Source: Sphingomonas sp. CL5.1 (GTDB lineage: Bacteria; Pseudomonadota; Alphaproteobacteria; Sphingomonadales; Sphingomonadaceae). From it: DNA of 64,000 nucleotides. Of the stretch, positions 44,413-53,251 are shown in pieces (within the stretch, counting starts at the first letter, position 1; the number at the start of each line of letters is the position of its first letter). Location of the stretch: positions 934,001 through 998,000 of the forward strand of contig NZ_CP050137.1 of the NCBI RefSeq assembly GCF_013344685.1, given 5' to 3'. Below the pieces are notes generated by a model. It was not told where the DNA came from, ran no database searches, and saw only the letters and a program-made list of their open reading frames with translations. A program made the translations under genes and the position numbers.

Positions 44413-46029
44413 ATGGCGACGATCGCTGATCAAGGCGGTGCGGGGCAAGACCATGACGCGCCGCCGTCCGAGGCGGACATCCGCCTCGTCATCTCCGCCT
44501 CCGCGCTCGGCACCGTGTTCGAATGGTATGATTTCTTCATCTACGGCACGCTCGCCGCTTCGGGGATCATCGGGCGCACCTTCTTCCCGGCGGGGAACGA
44601 GATGCTCCAGACGCTGCTCGCCTGGGCGGGCTTCGCGGTCGGTTTCGGCTTCCGCCCGATCGGCGCAGCGCTGTTCGGCTATCTCGGCGACCGGCTGGGG
44701 CGCAAATACACCTTCCTCGTCACCATCACGCTGATGGGCGTCGCCACCGCCGGGGTCGGGCTGATCCCGTCCTATGAGGCGATCGGCATGGCCGCGCCGA
44801 TCCTCGTGCTGCTGCTGCGCATCGCGCAGGGGCTGGCGCTGGGCGGCGAATATGGCGGGGCCGCGATCTACGTCGCGGAACATTCGCCGCGCGGGAAATC
44901 GGGCTTCTACACCAGCTTCATCCAGGCCGGCGTCGCGGGCGGCTTCATCCTCAGCATCGGGGTGATCCTGGCGTTCAAGTCGGTGCTGGCCGGCGCGGCG
45001 TGGGACGGCTGGGGCTGGCGCGGACCGTTCCTGTTCTCGATCGCGCTGCTCGCGGTGTCGCTGTGGATGCGGCTGAAGCTGTCGGAAAGCCCGGTGTTCA
45101 AGGCGATGCGCGCCGCCGGCGAACGCTCGCCCAACCCGCTGGTGGAGAGCTTCACTTACCCCGGAAACCTCAAGCGGATGCTGGTCGCGCTGTTCGGCAT
45201 CGCCGCCGGGCTGACGGTGATCTGGTACACGGCGATGTTCTCCGTCCTTTCCTTCCTCCAGACGACGATGCGGGTGGAGGAGACGACGGCGCAACTCGTC
45301 ACCGGCGCCGGGGCGTTGATGGGGGTCGGCTGGTTCGTGCTGTTCGGGCGGCTTTCCGATCTGGTCGGGCGCAAGAAGCCGATCGTCATCGGCTACGTGA
45401 TGACGCTGATCCTGCTGTTCCCGATCTTCCACGTCATGGCGGCGGCGGCGAATCCGCACCTGTCGCGCGCGGCGGAACACGCGCCGGTGATCGTTTCCGG
45501 GCCGGCCTGCGCCTATTCGCCCTTCGCCGCGAAGCAGGCGGACGAATGCGCGCGGCTGCTGGAATATTTCTCCCGAAAGGGCATCGCCTATTCCAAGCAG
45601 GCGACCCCGGTGACGAGCGTGTCGATCGGCGGCGAGCCGATCGCGGATCATTCGCCGGAAGCGCTGGACAAGGCGCTGGCCGACGCCGGATACGACCTCG
45701 CCCGCGTCACGCCCGGCGCGGGCAACATCGCGCTGATCCTGATCGCGATCCTCGCCATCACCGCGCTCTCCGGCATCACCTACGGCCCCGTCGCGGCGCT
45801 GCTGTCCGAGATGTTCCCGCCGGCGATCCGCTACAGCTCGCTGTCGATCCCCTATCACCTCGGCACCGGTTATTTCGGCGGATTCCTGCCGTTCATCAGC
45901 CAGTATATCGTCGCGCGCACCGGCAATCCCTTCGCCGGCCTGTGGTACACATGGGGGATCACGCTGATATCGCTGGTCATCACCGTGCTGTGGCTGAAGG
46001 AAGACCGCCACGGCCATGTGGTGGCGTGA
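44413..46029 (+). CDS. MFS transporter, metabolite:H+ symporter (MHS) type
   Basis: A 538-residue carrier. Family marks: SALGTVFEWYDFFIYGTLAA in helix 1, FRPIGAALFGYLGDRLGRKYTF in helices 2-3, IAQGLALGGEYGGAAIYVAEHSPRGKSGFYTS in helices 4-5, and WLKEDRHGHV at the C-terminus. Between helices 8 and 9 is an unusually long hydrophilic loop (about residues 345-437) with two cysteines (ACAYSPF and DECARLL), probably periplasmic. MHS members import organic acids, betaines or osmolytes with protons; the substrate is unknown. alr follows after 31 bases. Confidence 0.92.
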   Translation: MATIADQGGAGQDHDAPPSEADIRLVISASALGTVFEWYDFFIYGTLAASGIIGRTFFPAGNEMLQTLLAWAGFAVGFGFRPIGAALFGYLGDRLGRKYTFLVTITLMGVATAGVGLIPSYEAIGMAAPILVLLLRIAQGLALGGEYGGAAIYVAEHSPRGKSGFYTSFIQAGVAGGFILSIGVILAFKSVLAGAAWDGWGWRGPFLFSIALLAVSLWMRLKLSESPVFKAMRAAGERSPNPLVESFTYPGNLKRMLVALFGIAAGLTVIWYTAMFSVLSFLQTTMRVEETTAQLVTGAGALMGVGWFVLFGRLSDLVGRKKPIVIGYVMTLILLFPIFHVMAAAANPHLSRAAEHAPVIVSGPACAYSPFAAKQADECARLLEYFSRKGIAYSKQATPVTSVSIGGEPIADHSPEALDKALADAGYDLARVTPGAGNIALILIAILAITALSGITYGPVAALLSEMFPPAIRYSSLSIPYHLGTGYFGGFLPFISQYIVARTGNPFAGLWYTWGITLISLVITVLWLKEDRHGHVVA

Positions 46030-46060
46030 CGGCGCGCGATCGGCCCGCTAACCGGAGGGG

Positions 46061-47086
46061 ATGAACCGCTCCCCCTGCCGGCTGTCGCTTGACGCCGCCG
46101 CCCTCGTCCATAACTGGCGCCTGCTCGACCGGATGAGCGGCACGGCGGCGTGCGGCGCGGCGGTAAAGGCGGACGGTTACGGCCTCGGCGCGCGCGAGGT
46201 GGCGCGGCGGCTGTCAGACGCGGGATGCCGCGATTTCTTCGTCGCGACCTGGGCGGAGGCGCGCGCGCTGGTCGACACCGGCGTCACCGTCTCGGTGTTC
46301 CACGGCCTGCGCGCGGAGGACATGGCGCTCGCCGGGCTGCGCAACGCCCGGCCGGTGCTCAACACCCCGGTCCAGGTGAATCGGTGGAAGGAGGCCGGCG
46401 GCGGGCTGTGCGACGTCATGGTGGATACGGGCATGAACCGGCTCGGCGTGTCGGCCGGCGACATCGCCGCCGGGCTGCTCGACGGCCTCGCCATCGACAC
46501 GCTGATGACCCACCTCGCCAGCGCCGACGAGGACACGCCAATCAACCACACGCAGCGCGAGCGTTTCGCCGCGCTCGCCGGCAAGACGCAGGCGCGGCGC
46601 ATGAGCATCGCCAATTCCGCCGGCATCGCGCTGGGCGCGCCCTATCACCTCGATCTCGTCCGCCCCGGCCTCGCGCTATATGGCGGGGTTCCCCGTGCCG
46701 AATTGCGCGATATCCGGCAAGTCGCGCGGCCCGAGGCGCAGGTGCTGCAACGCCGCCGCGTGGGCGCTGGCGAGACGGTCGGCTATAACGCGACATGGAC
46801 CGCCCTCGCCGATACCGAGGTGGCGATCGTCAACCTCGGCTATGCCGACGGCTATTGGCGCGGCTTTTCCGGCAAGGGGCACGCGCTGGTCGGCGAGGCG
46901 CGGCTGCCGGTGCTGGGGCGCGTCTCGATGGACCTGATCGCGGTCGATTGCGGCGCGTTCGACGTGGCGGAGAGCGACTGGCTCGCGCTCGATTATGCGC
47001 TGCCGCAAGCGGCGGCGGCGAGCGGCATGTCGCAATATGAGCTGCTGACCGGGCTGGGGAGCCGGTTCGACCGGATCTGGCGCTAA
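46061..47086 (+). CDS. alr: Alanine racemase
   Basis: A 341-residue PLP enzyme that supplies D-alanine for peptidoglycan. The PLP lysine is Lys36 in AAVKADGYGLG, the second base Tyr lies in GETVGYNATW near 245, and the C-terminal beta domain holds LPVLGRVSMDLIAVDC. It is somewhat shorter than most Alr proteins but complete. Its gene starts 31 bases after the MHS carrier and converges on a VOC gene with 7 bases between stops. Confidence 0.94.
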   Translation: MNRSPCRLSLDAAALVHNWRLLDRMSGTAACGAAVKADGYGLGAREVARRLSDAGCRDFFVATWAEARALVDTGVTVSVFHGLRAEDMALAGLRNARPVLNTPVQVNRWKEAGGGLCDVMVDTGMNRLGVSAGDIAAGLLDGLAIDTLMTHLASADEDTPINHTQRERFAALAGKTQARRMSIANSAGIALGAPYHLDLVRPGLALYGGVPRAELRDIRQVARPEAQVLQRRRVGAGETVGYNATWTALADTEVAIVNLGYADGYWRGFSGKGHALVGEARLPVLGRVSMDLIAVDCGAFDVAESDWLALDYALPQAAAASGMSQYELLTGLGSRFDRIWR

Positions 47087-47093
47087 CCGGCTG

Positions 47094-47480
47094 TCACGCC
47101 GGGGCGTGACACACCGCCTCGACATTGATCCCGTCGGGATCGAACACGAACGCGCCGTAATAATCGGGGTGATAATGCGGCCTGAGGCCCGGCGCGCCAT
47201 TGTCGCGCCCGCCGTGCGCCATCGCCGCCGCGTGGAACGCATCGACCGCTGCGCGCGTCGGCGCAGTGAAGGCGACATGGATGCCCGCGCCCCGCGCGCC
47301 GCCGCCCGACAGCCAGAAGAACGGCTTCCCCTCCCGGCCGTAGCCGACGCCGTGATAGCCGCCGCTCTCCTCGGCGGTCACCTCCATCACCACCGCGATG
47401 CCGAGCGGGGCGAGCGCCGCATCGTAGAAGCGCCGCGCCGCCGCATAATCCGCCGCGCCGATGCCGATATGGTCGATCAC
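47094..47480 (-). CDS. VOC (glyoxalase/bleomycin resistance) family protein
   Basis: A 128-residue protein in one VOC fold: [27 protein letters not shown] at the start, [29 protein letters not shown] in the middle and [19 protein letters not shown] at the end, where His4 and the Glu in VEAV are likely metal ligands. It uses GTG 47480, overlapping the thiolase stop by 4 bases. VOC enzymes range from glyoxalases to extradiol dioxygenases and epimerases, so no reaction is assigned. Confidence 0.9.
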   Translation of the reverse strand: MIDHIGIGAADYAAARRFYDAALAPLGIAVVMEVTAEESGGYHGVGYGREGKPFFWLSGGGARGAGIHVAFTAPTRAAVDAFHAAAMAHGGRDNGAPGLRPHYHPDYYGAFVFDPDGINVEAVCHAPA

Positions 47481-48649
47481 CGCTCCACGCACATGGCGAT
47501 GCCCATGCCCCCGCCGATGCAGAGCGTCGCAAGCCCTCTCCTCGCATCGCGGCGGCGCATCTCGTAGAGCAAGGTCGTCAGCACGCGCGCGCCGCTGGCG
47601 CCGATCGGGTGGCCGATGGCGATCGCGCCGCCGTTGACGTTGACCTTCGCCGCGTCCCAGCCAAGCTCCTTGCCGACCGACAGCGCCTGCGCCGCGAACG
47701 CCTCGTTCGCCTCGATCAGGTCGAGGTCGGCGATCGTCCAGCCGGCCTTCTCCAGCGCGCGCTTCGTCGCCGGAACCGGGCCGATGCCCATCACCGAGGG
47801 ATCGACCCCGGCCGACGCCCACGAGCGGATCGTCGCGAGGATCGGCGCGCCGCGCTTCTCCGCTTCGGCGCGGCTCATCACCACCAACGCCGCCGCGCCA
47901 TCGTTGAGGCCGCTGGCATTGGCGGCGGTGACGGTGCCGTCCTTCTTGAACGCGGGGCGCACGCCGGAGACGCTCTCCAGCGTCACGCCGGCGCGGATAT
48001 ATTCGTCGGCGTCCACCAATGTGTCGCCCTTGCGGCCCTTGATCGTGACCGGGGCGATCTCGTCGGCGAAGCGGCCGGCGGCGCGCGCGGCCTCCGCCTT
48101 GTTCTGGCTCGCGACGGCGAATTCGTCCTGCGACGCACGGGTGATCTGATATTCGCTCGCCAGATTCTCGGCCGTAACCCCCATGTGATAGCCGTTGAAG
48201 GCGTCGGTCAGCCCGTCCTTGATCATCGTGTCGATCAATTCGAGCGCGCCCATCTTCTGCCCGGCCCGCAGCGCCTGCGCATGGGTAGAGAGCGACATGC
48301 TCTCCTGCCCGCCGGCCACGACGATCGTCGCGTCGCCGGTCTGCACGGCCTGCGCCGCGAGCGCGACTGCGCGCAGGCCGGAACCGCACACCTGGTTGAC
48401 GCCCCATGCCGGCACTTCCTTCGGCACGCCCGCCGCCATCGCGGCCTGCCGCGCCGGATTCTGCCCCTGCGCGGCGGTGAGCACCTGCCCCAGGATCACC
48501 TCGCTCACCTCGTCGCCGGAGACACCGGCCTGCGCCAGCACGGCCTCGATCGCGATACGGCCAAGCTCATGCGCGGGGGTGGCGGCGAAGGCTCCGAGGA
48601 AGCTTCCGACCGGGGTGCGCTTGGCGGCGGTGATGACGACTTCGGTCAT
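47477..48649 (-). CDS. Acetyl-CoA C-acetyltransferase (thiolase)
   Basis: A 390-residue thiolase. Catalytic Cys88 in [11 protein letters not shown], the His in [16 protein letters not shown] and the second Cys in [16 protein letters not shown] are all present, indicating a biosynthetic-type acetoacetyl-CoA thiolase (PhaA/AtoB). ATG 48649 gives [15 protein letters not shown]. Its neighbours, a PHA-synthase-like gene 31 bases upstream on the same strand and phaR beyond it, suggest it supplies acetoacetyl-CoA for polyhydroxybutyrate. phaB is not in the window. Confidence 0.95.
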   Translation of the reverse strand: MTEVVITAAKRTPVGSFLGAFAATPAHELGRIAIEAVLAQAGVSGDEVSEVILGQVLTAAQGQNPARQAAMAAGVPKEVPAWGVNQVCGSGLRAVALAAQAVQTGDATIVVAGGQESMSLSTHAQALRAGQKMGALELIDTMIKDGLTDAFNGYHMGVTAENLASEYQITRASQDEFAVASQNKAEAARAAGRFADEIAPVTIKGRKGDTLVDADEYIRAGVTLESVSGVRPAFKKDGTVTAANASGLNDGAAALVVMSRAEAEKRGAPILATIRSWASAGVDPSVMGIGPVPATKRALEKAGWTIADLDLIEANEAFAAQALSVGKELGWDAAKVNVNGGAIAIGHPIGASGARVLTTLLYEMRRRDARRGLATLCIGGGMGIAMCVER

Positions 48650-48680
48650 GGGCAAAAGGCTCCTGCCTGAGATTTGCCGT

Positions 48681-49742
48681 CTACCTACCGCCCGGAACCG
48701 CGCGAAGCCAGTCCCCCAGCGGCTCCCAGAGCTGCCGCCGCGCACTGCCGCCGACGATCATGCCCACATGTCCCGCGCCCAGGTCGCGCCGCTCGGCCAG
48801 CCCGGCGGCGGTGGCGGCGGGGACGATGCGATCGGTGAGCGAGACATATTCGATCGACGGGCAATCGATCGCCCCCGGCCCGACGCGCGTGCCGCCGACG
48901 CGCCACGCGCCGCGCCCCGGCCGGTCCTCGCCCACCATATGCTCGAACAGCTCGGCGCCGGCGGCATAGGTCAGCGGCTCGCCGGCGTTGGCCCAATCCT
49001 CCAGCGCGACGAACATCGCCGCGCGTTCCGCCTCCATTTCCGCGAACGCCTCGAACTTGGCGATCGTGCGGCGGGGATCGAGCCGCCAGAAGCCGGTTTG
49101 CAGCACCTCCATCGGCACCAGCCCGAGCTGGCGGCAGCCCGGTTCGGCGGCTTTCCACAACGCCCCGATATCCACCGCCGCCGCGCCATAGCCCGCGAAG
49201 CGCCACGGCGCGGCGATCATCGCCAGCCCCGCCACCCTCATCCGGCTCGCTGCGGCGAGCGCCATTGTGCCGCCGAGACAATAGCCGATCAGCAACGGCG
49301 GCTCCGGCAGTTTCGCGAGCAGCGGCTCCAGCACGCGCTCGACATGGGCGGCCACGTCCATCTCGCGGTCGCGCGGGTCGGTCACGCCCCAGTCGACCAG
49401 CCAGGCGTGGAACCCGGCCCCGGCGATCCAGCGCACCAGCGACGTCTCCGGCATCAGGTCGAGCACGAACGGCGGGTTGATCAGCGACGGCACGAACACC
49501 ACCGGCCGCCCCTCCCCGCCATAGTCGCGCAGCCGCGCGCGGCGCTTGCGGAAGCGCGCGGGCGGCAGCCGGCGCGGCCTGCCGCGATCCGCCTCCTGAT
49601 AGCGGCGCAGGCCCTTCAGCACGGCGGCGGCGCGCTCCGGCGATGCTGCGGTTTCGCTGCGCAACATGTCGAGGAACAGCGGCAGCGGGCGCGGCCCGTG
49701 TTGCAGCGCGGAAGATTGTGCTGTACCGCCGTAAATTCTCAT
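48681..49742 (-). CDS. PHA-synthase-like alpha/beta hydrolase
   Basis: A 353-residue protein with PhaC features: [30 protein letters not shown], lipase-like box GYCLGGT with Cys155 in place of Ser, Asp304 in SLTDRIVP and His325 in GAGHVGM, the Cys-Asp-His triad of PHA synthases. Its length is like class III PhaC, but the box resembles class I, and no PhaE partner gene is adjacent. It may be a compact synthase or a related hydrolase. The start is ATG 49742 or, leaving more room for a promoter, the in-frame ATG at 49667. The thiolase is downstream and phaR divergent. Confidence 0.8.
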   Translation of the reverse strand: MRIYGGTAQSSALQHGPRPLPLFLDMLRSETAASPERAAAVLKGLRRYQEADRGRPRRLPPARFRKRRARLRDYGGEGRPVVFVPSLINPPFVLDLMPETSLVRWIAGAGFHAWLVDWGVTDPRDREMDVAAHVERVLEPLLAKLPEPPLLIGYCLGGTMALAAASRMRVAGLAMIAAPWRFAGYGAAAVDIGALWKAAEPGCRQLGLVPMEVLQTGFWRLDPRRTIAKFEAFAEMEAERAAMFVALEDWANAGEPLTYAAGAELFEHMVGEDRPGRGAWRVGGTRVGPGAIDCPSIEYVSLTDRIVPAATAAGLAERRDLGAGHVGMIVGGSARRQLWEPLGDWLRAVPGGR

Positions 49743-49756
49743 TGCGGGAGCTTTCG

Positions 49757-50314
49757 ATGAAGAAGCAGCATTCCGGCGACGGCGCGGTGATTATCAAGAA
49801 ATATGCGAACCGCCGCCTCTACAATACCGAAAGCTCGTCGTACATCACGCTCGATCATCTTGCGCAAATGACGCGCGAAGGCCGCGAGTTCCGCGTCGTC
49901 GACGCCAAGACCGACGAGGACATCACCCACAATGTGCTGACGCAGATCATCATGGAGGAGGAGAGCCGCGGGCAGACGATGCTGCCGGTGAGCTTCCTGC
50001 GCCAGCTCATCGCGATGTACGGCGATTCGATGCAGGCGATGGTGCCGGCCTATCTGGAAGCGTCGATGGAGAGCTTCCGCCGCAATCAGGCGCAGTTCAA
50101 GACCGCGGTGGAGGGCGCCTTCGCCAACTCCCCCTTCGCCGAGATGGCAAAGCGCAACATGGCGATGTTCGAGGCCGCCGCCAGCGCGTTCAAACCCGCC
50201 AAGGGCGAGTCGACCGCCGCCGCCCCCGCCGCCGCGAGCAAGGACGACGAGATCGCCGCGCTGAAGGCGGAACTGGCGCGCCTGCAGGACAAGGTGGAGA
50301 AACTGGGGCGATGA
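49757..50314 (+). CDS. phaR: Polyhydroxyalkanoate synthesis repressor PhaR
   Basis: A 185-residue regulator. IIKKYANRRLYNTESSSYITLDHLAQMTREGREFRVVDAKTDEDIT is the PhaR DNA-binding N-terminal domain, followed by the phasin-like accumulation domain with THNVLTQIIMEEESRG and SFLRQLIAMYGDSMQAMVPAYLE, and an Ala-rich linker ending in a short coiled coil. PhaR represses phasin and pha genes until it is titrated by PHA granules. Start ATG 49757 after GGGAG; it is only 14 bases from the longest possible divergent phaC start. It converges on the aspartyl protease-PDZ gene. Confidence 0.95.
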   Translation: MKKQHSGDGAVIIKKYANRRLYNTESSSYITLDHLAQMTREGREFRVVDAKTDEDITHNVLTQIIMEEESRGQTMLPVSFLRQLIAMYGDSMQAMVPAYLEASMESFRRNQAQFKTAVEGAFANSPFAEMAKRNMAMFEAAASAFKPAKGESTAAAPAAASKDDEIAALKAELARLQDKVEKLGR

Positions 50315-50318
50315 GCCT

Positions 50319-51527
50319 TCAGTAGAACGCCGCCAGCGTCAGCTTGCGGATCGATCCGTCGCACATGCCGAGCGTCACCGTCCGCCCCGGCTCCCCGGCG
50401 GACCAGGTGGCGAGCGGGGTGATGGCATAGTCGCGGGTGATCGGCGCGCCGTCGATCGTGCAGATCAGGTCGCCCGCGCGCCAGCCGGCCGCCGCCGCCG
50501 CCGGGCCGCCGCGCATCACATGCAGCACGCGCAGCCGATCCGGCTCGACCCCGACGAGCAGGCCGCTGGTCGAACGCAGCGGCGGCTCGTCCGCCCCCGC
50601 CTCCGGCGCGAGCACCATCCGCCCGGCGGCGGGATCGAGCAGCACGCGATAATTCTGGAGGAAGCCCGATCCGATCCGCCCGGCCGCGCCGATCGCCTCC
50701 GAGAAGCCGCCGACCGGCTCGACCCGCACCTCGACATTGCGCGCGACGAGCTGGCCGACCGCCAGCGCCGGGACGATGCCGATCGTGCTGACCACCGATC
50801 CGGCCAGCCCGAACGAGATGGCGGTGGTGGTGCGCACGCCGGTGAGCCTCGCCGCGCGCCAGCCCTCGCTCGTCACGGTGATCGCGGAGCCGTCGCCGGT
50901 ATCGACCACCATCGGCCTCAGCCGCGCCGCGCCGAGCGTCACCTCGCCGATATAGACGCGCTTCTCGCGCGAGATGGCGAGCGGGGCGGATTCCCCGCGA
51001 AACGGCAGCCGCCCGGACGGCAGCAGGCGAAAGCGCCGCGCGGCATAATCGATGTCGAGCGCGTAATTGCCGGTCATGTCGCGCCCGACGAGCAGGTCGA
51101 CCGGCCGGGCGCTGCCGGTGGCGATCGCCGGCAGGTCGGCGACGCTGAGGCCGCCGCCGGTGCGGACGAGGCCGCCCAGCGCCACCTCGCGCGTCGCGAC
51201 CCAGCCGATATCGACCGCCCCGCCGATCGCGGCGGCGCTGCCCCCGGCGGCGATCGGCAGCTTCGCCGCCTCGGCATAGCGCTTCGCCAGCACCGAATAG
51301 CTGACGCCGGTATCGAGGATCGCGGTCAGCGCGCGGCCATCGACCGTCATCTCGAAGCGGATCTGGTTGCCCGGCGTGAGATCGAACGACACCCAGCGCG
51401 CGTCCGCATCGGGCGCGAGCCGCATCACCCCCGGCGCGCGCGACGCCGGCGGCAGCGCGGGCGGCGCGGCGAGCGCGGCCGGCGCGCCGGCGCCGAGCAG
51501 CGACAGGAGGATCGGGACGAGCGCCAT
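50319..51527 (-). CDS. Exported aspartyl protease with a C-terminal PDZ domain
   Basis: A 402-residue protein with a hydrophobic N-terminus (MALVPILLSLLGAGAPAALAA) that looks like a signal peptide. Two protease lobes are encoded: AILDTGVSYSVLA with Asp72 and MVVDTGDGSAITV with Asp209. A PDZ domain lies at about residues 325-400 (SGLLVGVEPDRLRVLHVMRGGPAAAAAGWRAGDLICTIDGAPI in parts). The frame continues upstream to 51590, adding a basic lead, so ATG 51527 is a choice, not a certainty. It resembles the retropepsin-like secreted proteases of alphaproteobacteria. The role is unknown. Confidence 0.82.
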   Translation of the reverse strand: MALVPILLSLLGAGAPAALAAPPALPPASRAPGVMRLAPDADARWVSFDLTPGNQIRFEMTVDGRALTAILDTGVSYSVLAKRYAEAAKLPIAAGGSAAAIGGAVDIGWVATREVALGGLVRTGGGLSVADLPAIATGSARPVDLLVGRDMTGNYALDIDYAARRFRLLPSGRLPFRGESAPLAISREKRVYIGEVTLGAARLRPMVVDTGDGSAITVTSEGWRAARLTGVRTTTAISFGLAGSVVSTIGIVPALAVGQLVARNVEVRVEPVGGFSEAIGAAGRIGSGFLQNYRVLLDPAAGRMVLAPEAGADEPPLRSTSGLLVGVEPDRLRVLHVMRGGPAAAAAGWRAGDLICTIDGAPITRDYAITPLATWSAGEPGRTVTLGMCDGSIRKLTLAAFY

Positions 51528-51676
51528 CACCACGCCATGCACGTCCGGGCGACGAAACGCCACCGTTCGTCGTCGATCCCTTCCGTTCAAGGGAGGAGCT
51601 TCAGGGGATCAGGAACCAATCGACATGCCGGAGATGGCGGCGCGAAGATGGCGCCAGCATTGCATGTCGACCGGTC

Positions 51677-53188
51677 CTAGAGACACGCCTCCAGGAATGC
51701 CTGATCGAAGCCGAACTGCTTGGCCTTGTCGATCGTGTACGGGCGCAGGCCCATCGCGCGATATTCGCCGAGGATCTTCCCGTCGGCGGTCTCGTCGAGA
51801 TATTCGAACTTGAACAGCTCCTGCGTCACGATCACCGGGCCTTCCATCCCGATCACCTCGGTGACGTTGGTGACCCGGCGCGAGCCGTCGCGCAGGCGCT
51901 TCACCTGGATGATCATGTCCACCGAATCGGCGATCTGGCGGCTGATCGCCTCCTTCGGCACCTTGATGTCGGACATCATCACCATGTTCTCCATACGCGC
52001 CAGCGCCTCGCGCGGGCTGTTGCTATGGAGCGTGCACATCGATCCGTCGTGGCCGGTGTTCATGGCGGCGAGCATGTCGAAACACTCGGCGCCACGGATT
52101 TCGCCGAGGATGATGCGATCCGGGCGCATACGCAGCGCGTTCTTCACGAGGTCGCGGATCGATATCTCGCCCTGCCCCTCGAGGTTCGCGGGCCGCGTTT
52201 CCAGCGGCAGCCAGTGCGGTTGCTGGAGCCGGAGTTCCGCCGCGTCCTCGATCGTCAGCACGCGCTCGCCGGGGTCGATCATCTTGGAGAGGGCGTTGAG
52301 CATCGTCGTCTTGCCCGAGCCGGTGCCGCCCGAGATGACGACGTTGAAGCGGCACGCGCCCGCGATCTTCAGCGCGGTCGCCATCTTCGGGCTCATCGAT
52401 CCGAAGCCGGCCATCATGTCGAGCGTGATCGGCTTGGCCGAGAACTTGCGAATCGAGATGGCGGTGCCGCGCAGCGAGAGCGGCGGCACGATCACGTTGA
52501 CGCGGCTGCCGTCCTTGAGGCGCGCGTCGGCGAGCGGCGTGGTCTGGTCGACGCGGCGGCCGACCGAGTTGCAGATGCGCTGCGCGATCTGGAACAGATG
52601 CTCCTCGTCGCGGAACTGGATCTTGGCCAGCTCGAGCTTGCCCTTGCGCTCGACGAAGGTCTGCTCCGGGCCGTTGACCATGATGTCCGACACTTCCGGG
52701 TCGGCGAGCAGTTCCTCCAACGGACCGAGGCCGAGCAATTCGTCGACCAGCACCTTCTCCAGCGCGAACTGCTCGCGGCGGTTGAGGGTGAGCTTCAGCT
52801 CGGCCAGCACCTCGCCGATGATCGGGCGGAACTCCTCCGCCAGTTCGTCCTTGCCGAGCGTCGCCGCCGCCTCGGGGTCGACGCGCTCCAGCAGGCGGGG
52901 CAGCACCTGCTCCTTGATCTTGTGGATCGACGCCTCGAAGCCGTCGACCTTGCTCGATCCGGCCTCGCCGCTGGCGTTCTGGCGATCGGCGAGCCGCTGC
53001 ATCGCGTCGATCTGCGAGGCGGGGATGCCCGGTTCCGGCTCGGCGGCGAGCGGCAGGGTCTCGATCGGCGGGAACTGCTCGCCGCCGTCGGCGCGCTGCG
53101 CGCCGCCGCCCTGCATCGGGCGCGCCACGCCGAAGCCGGGCCGCCCCCCCGCCGTGCCGATACCATTGCGACGCCCGAACGCGCTCAT
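51677..53188 (-). CDS. cpaF: CpaF/TadA family secretion ATPase
   Basis: A 503-residue type II/IV secretion ATPase of the Tad pilus class. The variable N-terminal 90 residues are followed by KIKEQVLPRLLERVDPEAA, then the ATPase core with Walker A ISGGTGSGKTTMLNAL, the Asp box, IILGEIRGAECFDML and the His box GSMCTLHSNSPREAL. It powers Flp/Tad pilus assembly with CpaA-E, TadB and TadC, none of which lie within this window on either side. It stands alone between an aspartyl protease gene and ada, so it belongs to a split tad locus. Confidence 0.95.
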   Translation of the reverse strand: MSAFGRRNGIGTAGGRPGFGVARPMQGGGAQRADGGEQFPPIETLPLAAEPEPGIPASQIDAMQRLADRQNASGEAGSSKVDGFEASIHKIKEQVLPRLLERVDPEAAATLGKDELAEEFRPIIGEVLAELKLTLNRREQFALEKVLVDELLGLGPLEELLADPEVSDIMVNGPEQTFVERKGKLELAKIQFRDEEHLFQIAQRICNSVGRRVDQTTPLADARLKDGSRVNVIVPPLSLRGTAISIRKFSAKPITLDMMAGFGSMSPKMATALKIAGACRFNVVISGGTGSGKTTMLNALSKMIDPGERVLTIEDAAELRLQQPHWLPLETRPANLEGQGEISIRDLVKNALRMRPDRIILGEIRGAECFDMLAAMNTGHDGSMCTLHSNSPREALARMENMVMMSDIKVPKEAISRQIADSVDMIIQVKRLRDGSRRVTNVTEVIGMEGPVIVTQELFKFEYLDETADGKILGEYRAMGLRPYTIDKAKQFGFDQAFLEACL

Positions 53189-53218
53189 AGCCTGCCTGTC
53201 CCAAAAGTCCGGGTGTGG

Positions 53219-53251
53219 GGTTAGGCGCGAAGGCTTTATATTTGCCTAACC
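53219..53251. promoter_or_regulatory. Inverted repeat in the cpaF upstream region
   Basis: GGTTAGGC (53219-53226) and GCCTAACC (53244-53251) form a perfect 8-base inverted repeat with a 17-base AT-rich centre that, on the minus strand, includes TATAAA as a possible -10. It lies between the ada stop (53246) and the cpaF start (53188). Operator is the likely role, a terminator the alternative; no T-run follows on the minus strand. Confidence 0.5.
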
